Shown here one piece after another: positions 36,101 through 44,776 of a DNA stretch of 64,000 bases. Source of the stretch: Facklamia sp. 7083-14-GEN3 (GTDB taxonomy: Bacteria > Bacillota > Bacilli > Lactobacillales > Aerococcaceae); contig NZ_JANSGD010000001.1 in NCBI RefSeq assembly GCF_024742075.1, positions 744,001-808,000 on the forward strand. Reading direction: 5' to 3'. The notes under the pieces are model-generated. The model saw only the letters and a program-made list of their open reading frames with translations, was not told the origin of the DNA and made no database searches. The translations under genes and the position numbers were made by a program. The first letter of the stretch is position 1. Each line of letters starts with the position of its first letter.

Positions 36101-36225
36101 AAATGATTGACCGTCACTCGTCGTTTATTCCCATCTAAATGGTCGGGTGCTTTCCATTGATATTTTTTCAACTCTTTAACAAAACGATCTTGGAAAGTTT
36201 GTTCAGATGATGTCTTCTGATGCAC
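33163..36225 (-). CDS. hsdR: Type I restriction enzyme subunit HsdR
   Basis: A 1020-residue motor/nuclease subunit. The N-terminal nuclease has FDVILLINGLPLINIEQKR, with D145 and E159-Q-K161 as the PD-ExK residues. Walker A is TTGSGKT near 303 and the DEAH box IIDEAHRTT near 407. HsdR translocates DNA toward the HsdS/HsdM complex and cuts at collision sites. The start is GTG 36225, 7 bases after ggagg, 15 bases past the hsdS stop. The frame is intact and length is typical, so the system should be active for restriction. Confidence 0.95.
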   Translation of the reverse strand: MHQKTSSEQTFQDRFVKELKKYQWKAPDHLDGNKRRVTVNHLIENWRHELNRMNADQLEGVPLSDAEFEQVMTKVKQIDNSFEAAKVLAMEGSTGKIDGIYREDHPGITRQQITLTIFKKSQVRGGDSSYQIAREVESENGNRFDVILLINGLPLINIEQKRTDKSLDEAFGQFKRYYRDGEYVNNFMVFSQMMVIMSEVATRYFATPKSINDFNKSFVFQWADTDNNPINDWQKVVEHFLMIPMAHQLVGDYLIIDEAQDVENRKHMIMRPYQVYALQAIERAALGWGKDGIRHGGYVWHTTGSGKTITSFKTALFLSTRGGFDKVVFLVDRRSLDAATSANFKAYAAYESVTVDDTKHTYHLRKQMLSKQRGIVVTTTFKLDSLVKDLKEHENYSLADKKIVFIIDEAHRTTMGKMMVNIKSYFKKNGLFYGFTGTPLYDENKSTGLINTQSEVIDTTEKLFGPELHSYTIDQAIRDGNVLGFHVDYINTGEFRDHTSLKEALVERILLEKPELGQRSIEREVFELEDAELERKAAKEGLLTYHDETHIPRVVEEILANWEAQSQGKVFNAILTVAYKERVIAYYHAFKKALAERDYDLNIAMTFSFGNENDPDGISPSVIAEMFKDYGEFTGITFRPEDGDSYFGDLVARSTRGGSGRNPNKIDLMIVADQLLTGYDSKYVNTLYVDRSLELQGLIQAYSRTNRVQGPKKEFGTIINYKYPAMTEENVNRALQLYGSGGSSSRAIVEHYDVAVNQFKEAVESMQEILADPTNWANLKEDNKGMEDFLQAFTHANRELNTVQQYYEYAWDILAFGIDEHLWMKYVGAYKNLKPDDDESGEIDPIQPLVGRTRLSGTQVIDADYIIGMIGDRVTHEDGIQTVDTETLRIIHQQIQELSDMGEDNQAKLLKEFVDTELVTGKLSSDSRFDDLYEAWKNNKVQQKINEFAKDWGLDAELLAESVKEYSLNKKDVIPYIDDLQRSINYQEAREQAVNPLMHTMHLVNDALPKYMVEIKKKYE

Positions 36226-36240
36226 ACAGCCTCCTCCTTT

Positions 36241-37482
36241 CTACACAAACATATCGTTTAAGTAGGCTTGTTTTAGTTTCTTTAACTTTGCTAATTTTTC
36301 TTCTTCGATTGAGATTTGATTGTCTAAGTTTTTAAAGAACTGTCCGATTTTCTCTTGTTCTTCTAATACAGGTACTTTAGTTGTTATCTTTGAAAACTCT
36401 GTTTTATTTACAATCTGCATAGTTCCTGAAGCAGCTGTTTGCTTCATTTTTTCCGACCAAAAAAAACTTTGAATGAATAAAAAGTAGGGACTACATAAAT
36501 TCCTATTAGGCACCAATGCATTGATTTGCTGATTAAAACTCCCAGCTCTTCCTAATATTGTATTTTTACCAATACTCGCAATGCTAGTAACCAATATTGT
36601 ATTTTTTGGAACTACTTTAGAAACTTGTTGTCCTGCTTTGCTTAAATGTCTTTTAGATTTATACGTTATATTTTTATAAATATCTGTTGGCGTAACCCAT
36701 GGGATACCATTTTCTGAGTAATAAGTTTCATTTTTAGTCGATGGAGTTGTTCCTGTAATAATATCTCCTAAATCACTTAAAGATCTTTCATTCCACGGTT
36801 CTGTAAATCCTTCAAATCGTTTTTTCGGATATTTTTCACCTTCTTTTGGAAACATCTCCGAAAGATAAGCCGATTTAATGTCTTTTATTTTGTTTACTTT
36901 TGATTGTTGCAATTGAATCATTTCATCAATTTTTTTAAAAAAACTACCTATTTTTTCTTGTTCTGTTTTTGATAATGGATATTTTATACTTACCTTATTT
37001 AATCTATGACGAGGTAGTTGCTTAAGAGCAGATCCTGACTGTAATGAAATTATTTGTCTCTGACTATCTTCAGTTTGTAGAAACTGGTGTAAATATTCAG
37101 GAGACATTTTATTTTCAGTACGAATTAAACAAATCTGTGCATTTATATTTGCCCCTTCAAATTTTTTATCCACATATGCTATTTTACCAATTTGTCCTCG
37201 AGTCGTTATCAATACATCTCGTTCCATCAGATGTCCCGATAATAATTTTGAATGTAATACCGGTGAAATATAAACTAAATCTTTATTGGTTAAATAACCA
37301 TTCTTCAAATTATTAACTCTCAGAAAAGGAATTCCTGTCTTTATAAACTCATCTGCTCTAGGATATAGCTCACCATAATTACCATCCGAGATATAGAATT
37401 TAAACTCATGTAAATCAGATACATCCCAAGAATCAGTAAACCCTTCAAATCTTTTGTTCGGTACTAATTTCTCTTTAATCAT
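36241..37482 (-). CDS. hsdS: Type I restriction specificity subunit HsdS
   Basis: 413 residues with the usual two target recognition domains. The half-repeats start at KRFEGFTDSWDVSDL (about 10-24) and KRFEGFTEPWNERSL (about 220-234), each preceding a TRD. Conserved helices IGSFFKKIDEMIQLQQ and IGQFFKNLDNQISIEE separate and end the TRDs and fix the spacer between half-sites. It overlaps hsdM by 8 bases. No duplicate or inverted hsdS fragment is visible nearby, so shuffling of TRDs is not indicated. Confidence 0.93.
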   Translation of the reverse strand: MIKEKLVPNKRFEGFTDSWDVSDLHEFKFYISDGNYGELYPRADEFIKTGIPFLRVNNLKNGYLTNKDLVYISPVLHSKLLSGHLMERDVLITTRGQIGKIAYVDKKFEGANINAQICLIRTENKMSPEYLHQFLQTEDSQRQIISLQSGSALKQLPRHRLNKVSIKYPLSKTEQEKIGSFFKKIDEMIQLQQSKVNKIKDIKSAYLSEMFPKEGEKYPKKRFEGFTEPWNERSLSDLGDIITGTTPSTKNETYYSENGIPWVTPTDIYKNITYKSKRHLSKAGQQVSKVVPKNTILVTSIASIGKNTILGRAGSFNQQINALVPNRNLCSPYFLFIQSFFWSEKMKQTAASGTMQIVNKTEFSKITTKVPVLEEQEKIGQFFKNLDNQISIEEEKLAKLKKLKQAYLNDMFV

Positions 37483-40048
37483 CTTCTGTCACCACCAATT
37501 GACTGGCCATGTCTTTAAAGCTGGCTTCTAGTTCTTTATACTCTGCTTCTAAAACATCTAAAGTATCTTTGTATCGGTTGGCGAGTTCTTTTAAGGTGTC
37601 TAGCTCTTCTTTCAATGGTTCTTCGATGAGGCGAATCATATCTTCTGTTAGATCACCAAACCATTTTTTGTAGACTAATTGATCGATTTCTTCATTTGTT
37701 AGCTCTAAAATGCGGTCTTGGACTTTATCATCTAAAGCTTGTGCTTTATCACGTCTGGATCGGTTAATTTTTGTCTGCATAGTTAAGAGGTCGAGAACTC
37801 TTTGAACTAACTCATAATCATCGGTACCCTTCTCATGATTTTTAATCACTGAACGAATATTTCCGATGAGGAAAGAAGTCTTACTTGCATTGAGTGTCTC
37901 ACCTAAAACTTCATTCTCATCCGAATCTTCCACTTGAGCCGCTTCTACAAGCTCATCAAGTGCGGATTCAATTTCAATCATCTCTGCTTCAACTTCTTCA
38001 ATTAAAGCCTCTTCTTCTGCATACAGTTCTTTACGAATCAAGTCAATCGGTACTAGAGTTCCAACCCAGCCCTTTTGCTCTTCTCGTTGATTTTTACCCG
38101 ATCCTTTGGTCACCATATTCGGTTCGCGTAAACGGCCTAATTCATAGAAATCTTTAGTTGATATCTTTTCAACATCTTCTGTTAAATGATTCTCCCATAA
38201 TTCGGCAACTATCTGATAGCCATCATATATGTTTAAATGCTTAAAGTTAGAGAGTAACTCTTTAATCTCCACTAGCATTTCTTCCATCAATGGACGCACA
38301 TCTGCTGTATCGTCTACTTTCTTTAAGATTGGCCAGTAGTGATTGATATAATCCTTAATTCGTTCGGTCATTTCGTTTGCTTTTGCTTTCATCTCTTCAC
38401 TGTTTAAGACATTCTCTGTCAGTTCACCCATATCTTGTTTTAACTTAAAGTAATTTGGACGAATTTCCTCTAAGGCATTGCTTAAAATATTTGGTGCAAC
38501 TTCATTGAGCACAGGAAGATTGTCTATGTTTTGTTTTGGTATTCCACCGTATAAATGGGCATCGACATCATGGGGAATCTCATCATCTGGATGAACCACA
38601 TAACGAGGAATGTTTAAGTTGTATTCATTTTCAATAATTTCTCTTCGCGAAACATTGTAACTATAGCCTTCAATCTCTTCTCTTGAAACATAGGTATCCA
38701 CAATTTTCGCGATATCTTTTTCTTCTAAAACATTTTGTTTTCCAACTTTAATAAAGTGCTCTGATGCATCAATCATGAGAACCGATTCATCAAGTGCACG
38801 ATTTTTCTTTAAAATTATCACCGTTACTGGAATACCAGTATTGGTAAATAAACTAGAAGGTAAACCAATGACCGTATCGATATAATTTTTCTCCAGTAAT
38901 CGCTGACGGATTTCTCCTTCTGCTCCCCCACGAAATAAAACACCATGTGGTAAAACAATCGCCATGGTCCCTTCTTGCCCCAAGTGAAAGAGTCCATGCA
39001 GTAAGAAGGAAAAGTCTCCACGACTTGGTGGTGGAAGGATACCAGCCACTTCAAAACGTGGATCACTCACTGTTAAATCAAAACGATTCCAACCTTTTAC
39101 AGAGTAGGGTGGATTCATTACGACTGCATCAAATTGAACGCCCTCATTTGGTCGTTCTGGGTCTTCTGGCCAATCTTCAGCTAAGGTATCACCATTTTTA
39201 ATCGTCATTTTTTCTGGACGAACACCATGTAAGAGTAAGTTCATACGCGTTAAGTTATAAGTAGCTGTATTCTTTTCTTGACCATAGTAAGATAGATTTC
39301 GTTGTTGATGGGCATCTAAATGTTTCGCTACTGTTAAAAGTAATGATCCTGACCCAACAGTCGGGTCATAAATCGAACGAATATCTGATGACTTGGCAAC
39401 AATTCGCGCCATAATCTCACTGACTTGCTTGGGCGTATAGAACTCCCCTGCTTTCGCACCGGATTCCATCGCAAACTGTCCGATTAGATATTCATAAGCG
39501 TCGCCTAAGATATCCCCTTCTTGTAAAGAAACCATATTTAAGTCAGCAAACAACATAATTAAAGCTTGAATATTTCGACTACGCTCATTTAAGTTGCTTC
39601 CTAGAGCTGTATCCGTCAAATCAATAGTTGAACTTGAGAATAAACCTTTAAAATCATCCGCACCTTCTTCAATCACAATGGATCGTTCAAAATAATGTAG
39701 ACTATCTGTGACTTTTTGGACTTCAAATTCTCCATCATTAATATCAATTAACCAGCTTTGGTATAAGTATTCTGGCTCGACATAATAGCCAAGCAAGCTT
39801 TGAATGGTGTTATTTAAAGCATCCTCATAGGCATCGTGTGCCTCTTTGTATGCTTCTACTAATTCTCTCTCGCTGATATCATTACCCATCTGCGAACTTT
39901 CTTTAAAAGTATTGAGTGTTTTATCACTTAAAAACTTGTAGAACATTAGTCCAAGCATATAGTCTTTGTAACGGCTGGCATCCATGGAACCTCGTAGTTC
40001 ATTCGCTCCATCCCATAGACGACTTTTAATTTCTTCTGATGTTATCAT
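37475..40048 (-). CDS. hsdM: Type I DNA methyltransferase subunit HsdM, long form
   Basis: 857 residues, against about 500-540 for most HsdM. The N-terminal HsdM_N region (WDGANELRGSMDASRYKDYMLG) is followed by SAM motif I (DPTVGSGSLLL, near 228) and the catalytic NPPY (VVMNPPYSVKGW, near 314), i.e. a gamma-class N6-adenine methylase. The C-terminal 300 residues are extra: charged and helical with probable coiled coil (LEAEYKELEASFKDM). ATG 40048 is preferred, with agaggac upstream; an upstream TTG at 40066 has no site. It is the first gene of the operon. Confidence 0.92.
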   Translation of the reverse strand: MITSEEIKSRLWDGANELRGSMDASRYKDYMLGLMFYKFLSDKTLNTFKESSQMGNDISERELVEAYKEAHDAYEDALNNTIQSLLGYYVEPEYLYQSWLIDINDGEFEVQKVTDSLHYFERSIVIEEGADDFKGLFSSSTIDLTDTALGSNLNERSRNIQALIMLFADLNMVSLQEGDILGDAYEYLIGQFAMESGAKAGEFYTPKQVSEIMARIVAKSSDIRSIYDPTVGSGSLLLTVAKHLDAHQQRNLSYYGQEKNTATYNLTRMNLLLHGVRPEKMTIKNGDTLAEDWPEDPERPNEGVQFDAVVMNPPYSVKGWNRFDLTVSDPRFEVAGILPPPSRGDFSFLLHGLFHLGQEGTMAIVLPHGVLFRGGAEGEIRQRLLEKNYIDTVIGLPSSLFTNTGIPVTVIILKKNRALDESVLMIDASEHFIKVGKQNVLEEKDIAKIVDTYVSREEIEGYSYNVSRREIIENEYNLNIPRYVVHPDDEIPHDVDAHLYGGIPKQNIDNLPVLNEVAPNILSNALEEIRPNYFKLKQDMGELTENVLNSEEMKAKANEMTERIKDYINHYWPILKKVDDTADVRPLMEEMLVEIKELLSNFKHLNIYDGYQIVAELWENHLTEDVEKISTKDFYELGRLREPNMVTKGSGKNQREEQKGWVGTLVPIDLIRKELYAEEEALIEEVEAEMIEIESALDELVEAAQVEDSDENEVLGETLNASKTSFLIGNIRSVIKNHEKGTDDYELVQRVLDLLTMQTKINRSRRDKAQALDDKVQDRILELTNEEIDQLVYKKWFGDLTEDMIRLIEEPLKEELDTLKELANRYKDTLDVLEAEYKELEASFKDMASQLVVTEDD

Positions 40049-40470
40049 TTTTTGTCCTCTTTTCAATTAATATATTTAATTTTTTATTACAACTATTTCT
40101 AGCAATTAATTATACTCATATTATAGTTTGTATTCCCTTTCATTATAAACTATTTCAAGTACTTATTTAAAGCTTCTATTATCATTATTTGTATATATCC
40201 ACTTCTATAAAGCAATAAAAAGAGGTATAGAAAAACTCTATACCTAAACTAAAATGTTATGTAATTTAAATTCTATTGCTTTCTTTAATTTCTTTCTCTA
40301 TATTCTCTAACAACGTATCTACATTTTACTAAAGTTTATTAAACTCTATTCAAAAAAAAATCATTCATTGAGGTGTGATTGCTATCTTTGACTTTGACAA
40401 GATAGCAGTCAAGGCGTAAGGCTATTACTTGCATATTTTGATTGATGACCATATTCCCATCGATGTGGTG
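40049..40470. other. Gene-free region upstream of hsdM
   Basis: It holds the hsdM promoter region (not resolvable by eye) and a hairpin (40217-40245: AGGTATAG pairs with CTATACCT, followed on the minus strand by CTTTTT), which would end transcripts reaching hsdM from upstream. I see no gene, although a minus-strand stub near 40370 begins MNDFFLNRV and stops. Confidence 0.45.
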
Positions 40471-40474
40471 TAAT

Positions 40475-40576
40475 AATTTTACTCTATCGCCTACTTTAGA
40501 CAATAAAAAAAAAGACCAGCTTTAGCTAGTCATTTCATTTGTCTATGGTGGGGGAAATTTTACATCCTTTTTTACT
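40475..40576. repeat. Imperfect flanking repeat, copy 2
   Basis: Partner of 31005-31101 in the same orientation. Its hairpin (GACTAGCT pairs with AGCTGGTC, then a run of T on the minus strand) is better preserved than in copy 1. Confidence 0.55.
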
Positions 40577-40679
40577 ACCTTACACCCCTTAACGAATGAG
40601 GCCAATAAAATTGAATGTGTCCTTAAACCCTATCACAACAGACTTTCTATACCCTTTTGAATTCTTTAAAAACTATTTA

Positions 40680-41039
40680 TGGAGATGAGGGGAGTCGAAC
40701 CCCTGTCCAAATGTCTCGTCACCAAGGAATCTACGTCAATAGTTGCGTCTATTAATATTTAGCTCCCACATAGCCGACCAACAGGCATCTGTGTTTGCGA
40801 GTCTGATTTTCTCTTCTAAGGCTTACAGACGGAAAGACTTAGCGTATCCCACTAATTTGAGACCAGGAACTAACACATGGGCGATGCTAGGCTGATCTTA
40901 GCAAGCTGTTTTTAGGCAGCTAAAGCTAAATTGTTATTATTGTTTGCAGTTATATTTAACTGTAGCGTTGGTGAGGTAGTCGCTGCCTACCTGACGCATC
41001 CAAGGTTCGAACAACACCTGTCGAAACCATGACACCCCC
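40680..41039 (-). ncRNA. ssrA: Transfer-messenger RNA (tmRNA)
   Basis: A complete tmRNA of about 360 bases. The 5' part GGGGGTG pairs with CATCTCC at the 3' end as the 7-base acceptor helix, and the tRNA-like T arm GGTTCGACTCC is present. The tag frame GCA AAC AAT ... GCC TAA encodes ANNNNNLALAA. The CCA end is not encoded (TAA follows the discriminator A), so it must be added after transcription. Strong promoter at 41058. It rescues stalled ribosomes with SmpB and marks the product for degradation. Confidence 0.95.
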
Positions 41040-41057
41040 GATTAAAGGTATAAATAT

Positions 41058-41086
41058 ATAATAACACCTCTATAAGGGAAAGTCAA
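41058..41086 (-). promoter_or_regulatory. Promoter of ssrA
   Basis: TTGACT (41081-41086), 17 bases and TATTAT (41058-41063) on the minus strand, about 20 bases before the tmRNA 5' end. Confidence 0.75.
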
Positions 41087-41131
41087 AGAAGGTCAGTCAG
41101 TCTTTCGACCGATCTTCTTATGACTTACCAC

Positions 41132-41734
41132 TTATAGGGTTTGAGGTAATTTTTTGACGGCCGCTAATAAAATTGGCGTCACTAAAATGGAAAAGATCAT
41201 CTCAGGTACACCATTCACTAAGACAATGCCTCCAAGCACCTGCCATAGGGTATCGAGATTGGCTCCACTAATTTGAGAATATTCCGCTTGTTTAAAGAGT
41301 CCAATTGCCCCTAAGACGAAGATGGTATTTAAGATGGAACCTAAGCCCCCTGCTATCATATAACGCAAGCGGTCTTTAATTTTATGGTGAGCTTGTTGGG
41401 CAAACCATCCAACAATCAATGGCATAATCATCCGTGGTAAAAGTGAAACTAAAGGGGAAGAAAAGACATAAACATACATGGGCGATGTTGGCATCACATA
41501 GGCACGAATCAAGGAGTTCAAACCCCAAAACGCTCCAATAATAAAGCCATCTTTAGTGCCTAGCCATAAGGTAGCGACAATGACTGTTACATGAATAATG
41601 GTAATATTTAAAGGAGGTATAGCTATATACCCTAGAAAAGGGACCCAAGTTTGTAATAGGATTATCGACATGAAGATACTTAAAATGACTAAGCGTTTAG
41701 TCTTCATGGCGTTTTGATTTTGTAATGCTGACAC
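41132..41734 (-). CDS. ECF transporter S component
   Basis: About 200 residues and five or six hydrophobic segments, the layout of substrate-binding S subunits of energy-coupling-factor vitamin transporters. IIHVTVIVATLWLGTKDGFIIGAFWGLNSLI is typical of PF12822-type S components. They sit in the membrane and share the EcfA/EcfA'/EcfT module encoded elsewhere. The start is uncertain: GTG 41734 is 6 bases after gaggagg, while ATG 41749 overlaps that site. The substrate (a vitamin such as folate or pantothenate) cannot be read from the sequence. Confidence 0.72.
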   Translation of the reverse strand: MSALQNQNAMKTKRLVILSIFMSIILLQTWVPFLGYIAIPPLNITIIHVTVIVATLWLGTKDGFIIGAFWGLNSLIRAYVMPTSPMYVYVFSSPLVSLLPRMIMPLIVGWFAQQAHHKIKDRLRYMIAGGLGSILNTIFVLGAIGLFKQAEYSQISGANLDTLWQVLGGIVLVNGVPEMIFSILVTPILLAAVKKLPQTL

Positions 41735-41749
41735 AAGCATCCTCCTCAT

Positions 41750-42076
41750 CTAATGAATGGATTGACCATCCTTAATGTAATTGTAAATCGGTTCATGGAG
41801 TCTTTCATCAAGGGCTACCTCTAAATCATAGTCATCAAAAAACCATTCGTCTTCTTGTTCAATAAAGAATAAGACCCCATTCGGCGCTTGATAAGTAACT
41901 AAAGGATTTTCCGGCTGAACAGAATCAATGGCAATCCCAAAACCATTATCGAAAGGACTGGATCCATAAATTTTTGTTTTGAAGCGAACACCCGCGCCTT
42001 CTCTAAATCCTATTTCTTCTTTGAACCAATCTGCTGCTTTATTTGTTACTGTTAATTTCATATGCTTTGTTGCCAT
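41750..42076 (-). CDS. HesB/IscA-like protein lacking cysteines
   Basis: About 108 residues of the HesB/YadR fold (GAGVRFKTKIYG, FFIEQEDEWFFDD). The IscA/SufA type binds iron or Fe-S through conserved Cys residues, but this protein has no Cys at all. It therefore belongs to the Cys-free subgroup common in lactobacilli, whose role is not established. ATG 42076 is taken; TTG 42085 is nearer the ggaggg site. It lies immediately before the ECF gene. Confidence 0.75.
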   Translation of the reverse strand: MATKHMKLTVTNKAADWFKEEIGFREGAGVRFKTKIYGSSPFDNGFGIAIDSVQPENPLVTYQAPNGVLFFIEQEDEWFFDDYDLEVALDERLHEPIYNYIKDGQSIH

Positions 42077-42150
42077 TAAATGCAACGACTCCCTCCTTTA
42101 TAAATCGACTCTATCATATAGCAATTCCTTAATCTAAGCGAGTTTTTTGC

Positions 42151-42783
42151 TTAATCCACCAAGTTATGTTGAAAAGCGTAAATAGTCGCTTGTGTTCGGT
42201 CATCCACTTCTAATTTGGATAAGATATTGGAAACGTGCGTTTTTACCGTCTTTAAGGTGATAAATAATTCTTCGGCAATTGCCTGATTCGAATAGCCTCT
42301 AGCAATCAACTCTAAGACTTCGCGTTCACGATTCGTTAAATCATCATGCAGATGGACTTGTTTTTCTTCGGTTTCGCGGTTTAACATCTTTTGGGTAACT
42401 TCATCCTGCATCACACTCTTGCCTTGGTAGGTAGAGCGGATAGCATCGGCGATTTCTTTGGCTGATGAAGTTTTTAAGATGTAGGATTGGGCACCCGCTT
42501 CGATGGCTGGATAGACTTTTTCATCATCTAAGAAAGAAGTCACGATGATGATTTTAGCTTCTGGCCATTCTTGCATTATTTTTTGGGTCGCTTCAATTCC
42601 ATCCATGGTGTCCATGACCAAATCCATCAAAATGACATCTGGTCTCAATTCTAAAGCGTGATGGTAGCCTACTAAACCATTATTGGCTTCGCCAATCACT
42701 TCGATATCATCTTGAATGCTTAGGTAAGAAGAAACTCCTAGTCTTACCATTTCATGGTCATCAATTAATAATACTTTTATCAT
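42151..42783 (-). CDS. liaR: Response regulator LiaR/VraR-type
   Basis: 210 residues. The receiver domain has the acidic pair at D8-D9 and the phosphorylated Asp54 (VILMDLVMD). The C-terminal LuxR-type HTH is [24 protein letters not shown] with [11 protein letters not shown]. It is the NarL-family regulator of the LiaFSR cell-envelope stress system, which senses cell-wall antibiotics and cationic peptides. ATG 42783 overlaps the LiaS stop by 4 bases (ATGA), showing translational coupling. Confidence 0.92.
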   Translation of the reverse strand: MIKVLLIDDHEMVRLGVSSYLSIQDDIEVIGEANNGLVGYHHALELRPDVILMDLVMDTMDGIEATQKIMQEWPEAKIIIVTSFLDDEKVYPAIEAGAQSYILKTSSAKEIADAIRSTYQGKSVMQDEVTQKMLNRETEEKQVHLHDDLTNREREVLELIARGYSNQAIAEELFITLKTVKTHVSNILSKLEVDDRTQATIYAFQHNLVD

Positions 42784-43868
42784 ACACTGACTCCTTTAGC
42801 TTGCGTTTTATTTTTAGGTTTATAAGGCAACTTAATATCGACAACCGTTCCTTGTCCAGGTGAAGAGATTATTGAAACTGCCCCACCCATCCCCTTCACT
42901 CTTTCTTGAATATTGGTCAGACCATAAGAACCTGATTTTTTAGATTGCTTAGTATCAAAGCCACGGCCATCATCGACAATGCGAATGTTGATCATATCGC
43001 TAGTTTCTCTCAAATAGACATCTAACTTATCCGCTCGCGCATGCCGCATGGTATTAGATACCGCTTCTTGAATAATTCGAAAGAGATGGTCCTCGATACC
43101 TGTTTCAAGTTTGGGATCATCTAATTCCCAAGTCAGCTCTAACGGAATTTTAGCTTGTAATTCGAGCAGTAAGTTATTAATTCCTTGGCGTAGGGACTTC
43201 CCTTGTAAATCAACGGGTCGCAAGTGTAAGAGTAAGGCCCGCATTTCTGTTTGAGCATTTCCTATAACCGACTCAATTTTTTCTAGGTTAGCACTCAACT
43301 TAGGATTTCCCTCTTTCGGATAGGATTCAGTAATGGCTGATAACATCATCATGGCAGCAAACAATTGCTGCGAAACTGAATCATGGAGCTCGCGTGCGAT
43401 GCGACTGCGCTCATGTTCAATAATTTCTTCTTTAGTCTCTTCACCTACAAAGACCGGAGCAGCTGTAAATTCTTGCAAGTCTTCGGTCAGATCGACTAAG
43501 CGATTGCGCAAGCGATTAATATCTTGGGCCAAGCTGTAGTCTTGTGTATAGAGAGAGGATTTACGATTGGTTTTGTTGAAGATTGGATGATGGTATTTAC
43601 CTAACAATAGCCAATTAATTTTGGCTCGAATCAGTTCGTAGGAATCGTTAAGTGAAAAAGTAAGGTATAAACTATAGATGACTGAGAAAGCAATAATGAT
43701 GGCTATGACCCAGATATACAACCGAACGTCCCAAATCTTCATTACAAAAAGGTCTTCAATGTTAAAGGCTGGAAGTTGCCAGACACAAAGCCCCACTACA
43801 AAAATACATATCAGCAGTGAAATGATTAACTGATTGAGTAAAATCCGTATCCATAAGCGAAGATTCAT
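42780..43868 (-). CDS. liaS: Sensor histidine kinase LiaS/VraS-type
   Basis: 362 residues. Two N-terminal membrane helices (about 10-31 and 50-70) with a short external loop mark an intramembrane-sensing kinase. The HisKA_3 dimer has H162 in [15 protein letters not shown]. The HATPase part has the N box ([13 protein letters not shown]), DDGRGFD and [12 protein letters not shown]. It phosphorylates LiaR on envelope stress and is held in check by LiaF, whose stop overlaps its start (ATGA). Confidence 0.92.
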   Translation of the reverse strand: MNLRLWIRILLNQLIISLLICIFVVGLCVWQLPAFNIEDLFVMKIWDVRLYIWVIAIIIAFSVIYSLYLTFSLNDSYELIRAKINWLLLGKYHHPIFNKTNRKSSLYTQDYSLAQDINRLRNRLVDLTEDLQEFTAAPVFVGEETKEEIIEHERSRIARELHDSVSQQLFAAMMMLSAITESYPKEGNPKLSANLEKIESVIGNAQTEMRALLLHLRPVDLQGKSLRQGINNLLLELQAKIPLELTWELDDPKLETGIEDHLFRIIQEAVSNTMRHARADKLDVYLRETSDMINIRIVDDGRGFDTKQSKKSGSYGLTNIQERVKGMGGAVSIISSPGQGTVVDIKLPYKPKNKTQAKGVSV

Positions 43869-44620
43869 AGAATAATCACCTCAACATCTCCTATAAAACT
43901 TGAAACAATCACACTTAACTTGCGATTGGCCTGTTGATAGTCAGGACTACGCCATTTAAAGTTTTCCAAAGTTAGTTCATAGTCTTGTGATTCAAATAGA
44001 ACCCTTCCACTAATTGCGGAAATATTCATTTTTAAGCCGATGTCCCTAGGAATGATTAAACGAACGCGCCCGAACATTTTACGTATGACCACCGTATGTT
44101 CACCCGCTGGGATGAGGGTGTTCCCTAAATCGATAATGGAATTTCCGCCAAAATAAACCAAATTTATATCGTCCCACTCGTAAGAAGTCTTAGTGGCATC
44201 TTCTCGCATATCAAAAAGAGAACGGTATTCTAAGACGGTGCGCTGCTGGTACTGAGGTTGGACTAATTTAATGCCGTAGTAGTTTTCTGATTCCTTAGAA
44301 CCAGGATGGAGCACACTTTCAGATAAATTCCCCATCTCATTAATATGCTCTTTATTGAAGATAATTAAGGAGAAGAAGATTGTTAAAAGAAATAGCCAGA
44401 ATGATTTGGTTAAAACAATGGTCATGATGACTAAGATTAAACCCAGTCCTAAAATTAAACGATTCAACCAATAGCGTTCAATATAAAGGCTCAAACTAAT
44501 GAGTATAAAGCCTGCTACAAAAAGGCCTAAAAAATGCCAATCTGTAAGTAATTCTAAAAAAATTAAAAAGATACAGAGAATCATTGTCAGAAAGATACGT
44601 TTGCGAAAGAAGTCTTTCAT
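43865..44620 (-). CDS. liaF: LiaF-like membrane regulator of LiaRS
   Basis: 251 residues. The N-terminal half has four hydrophobic segments, and the C-terminal half is the cytoplasmic or membrane-peripheral LiaF domain (INLVYFGGNSIIDLGNTLIPAGEHTVVIRKMFGRV, in parts). LiaF inhibits LiaS in the absence of stress. It is the first gene of the liaFSR operon; gaag precedes ATG 44620. Confidence 0.88.
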   Translation of the reverse strand: MKDFFRKRIFLTMILCIFLIFLELLTDWHFLGLFVAGFILISLSLYIERYWLNRLILGLGLILVIMTIVLTKSFWLFLLTIFFSLIIFNKEHINEMGNLSESVLHPGSKESENYYGIKLVQPQYQQRTVLEYRSLFDMREDATKTSYEWDDINLVYFGGNSIIDLGNTLIPAGEHTVVIRKMFGRVRLIIPRDIGLKMNISAISGRVLFESQDYELTLENFKWRSPDYQQANRKLSVIVSSFIGDVEVIIL

Positions 44621-44737
44621 TGGAATACTTCCCTTCTATTAAGTCACTTCTATTATTGCACAGAATAAAGGCTGAAAAAAGATAGTTCTTGGCTTATCTT
44701 CCATCTATTATAGCAAATAAACCGGAAAAAGAGGCAC

Positions 44738-44761
44738 AAAAAAAGACCCCAAAAGGAGTCT
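44738..44761 (-). terminator. Terminator of greA
   Basis: On the minus strand AGACTCC, a TTTTG loop and GGGGTCT are followed by seven T. Confidence 0.8.
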
Positions 44762-44776
44762 AATTGTTTGGATAAG

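Noticed and set aside
36241-37482. Half-repeats in hsdS as a possible inversion/shuffling site
   Set aside because: They are the normal conserved segments between target recognition domains. No second hsdS or inverted copy and no recombinase lie nearby.
40360-40400. Minus-strand stub MNDFFLNRV as the start of a transposase
   Set aside because: The frame stops after nine codons, and neither transposase motifs nor inverted ends were found.
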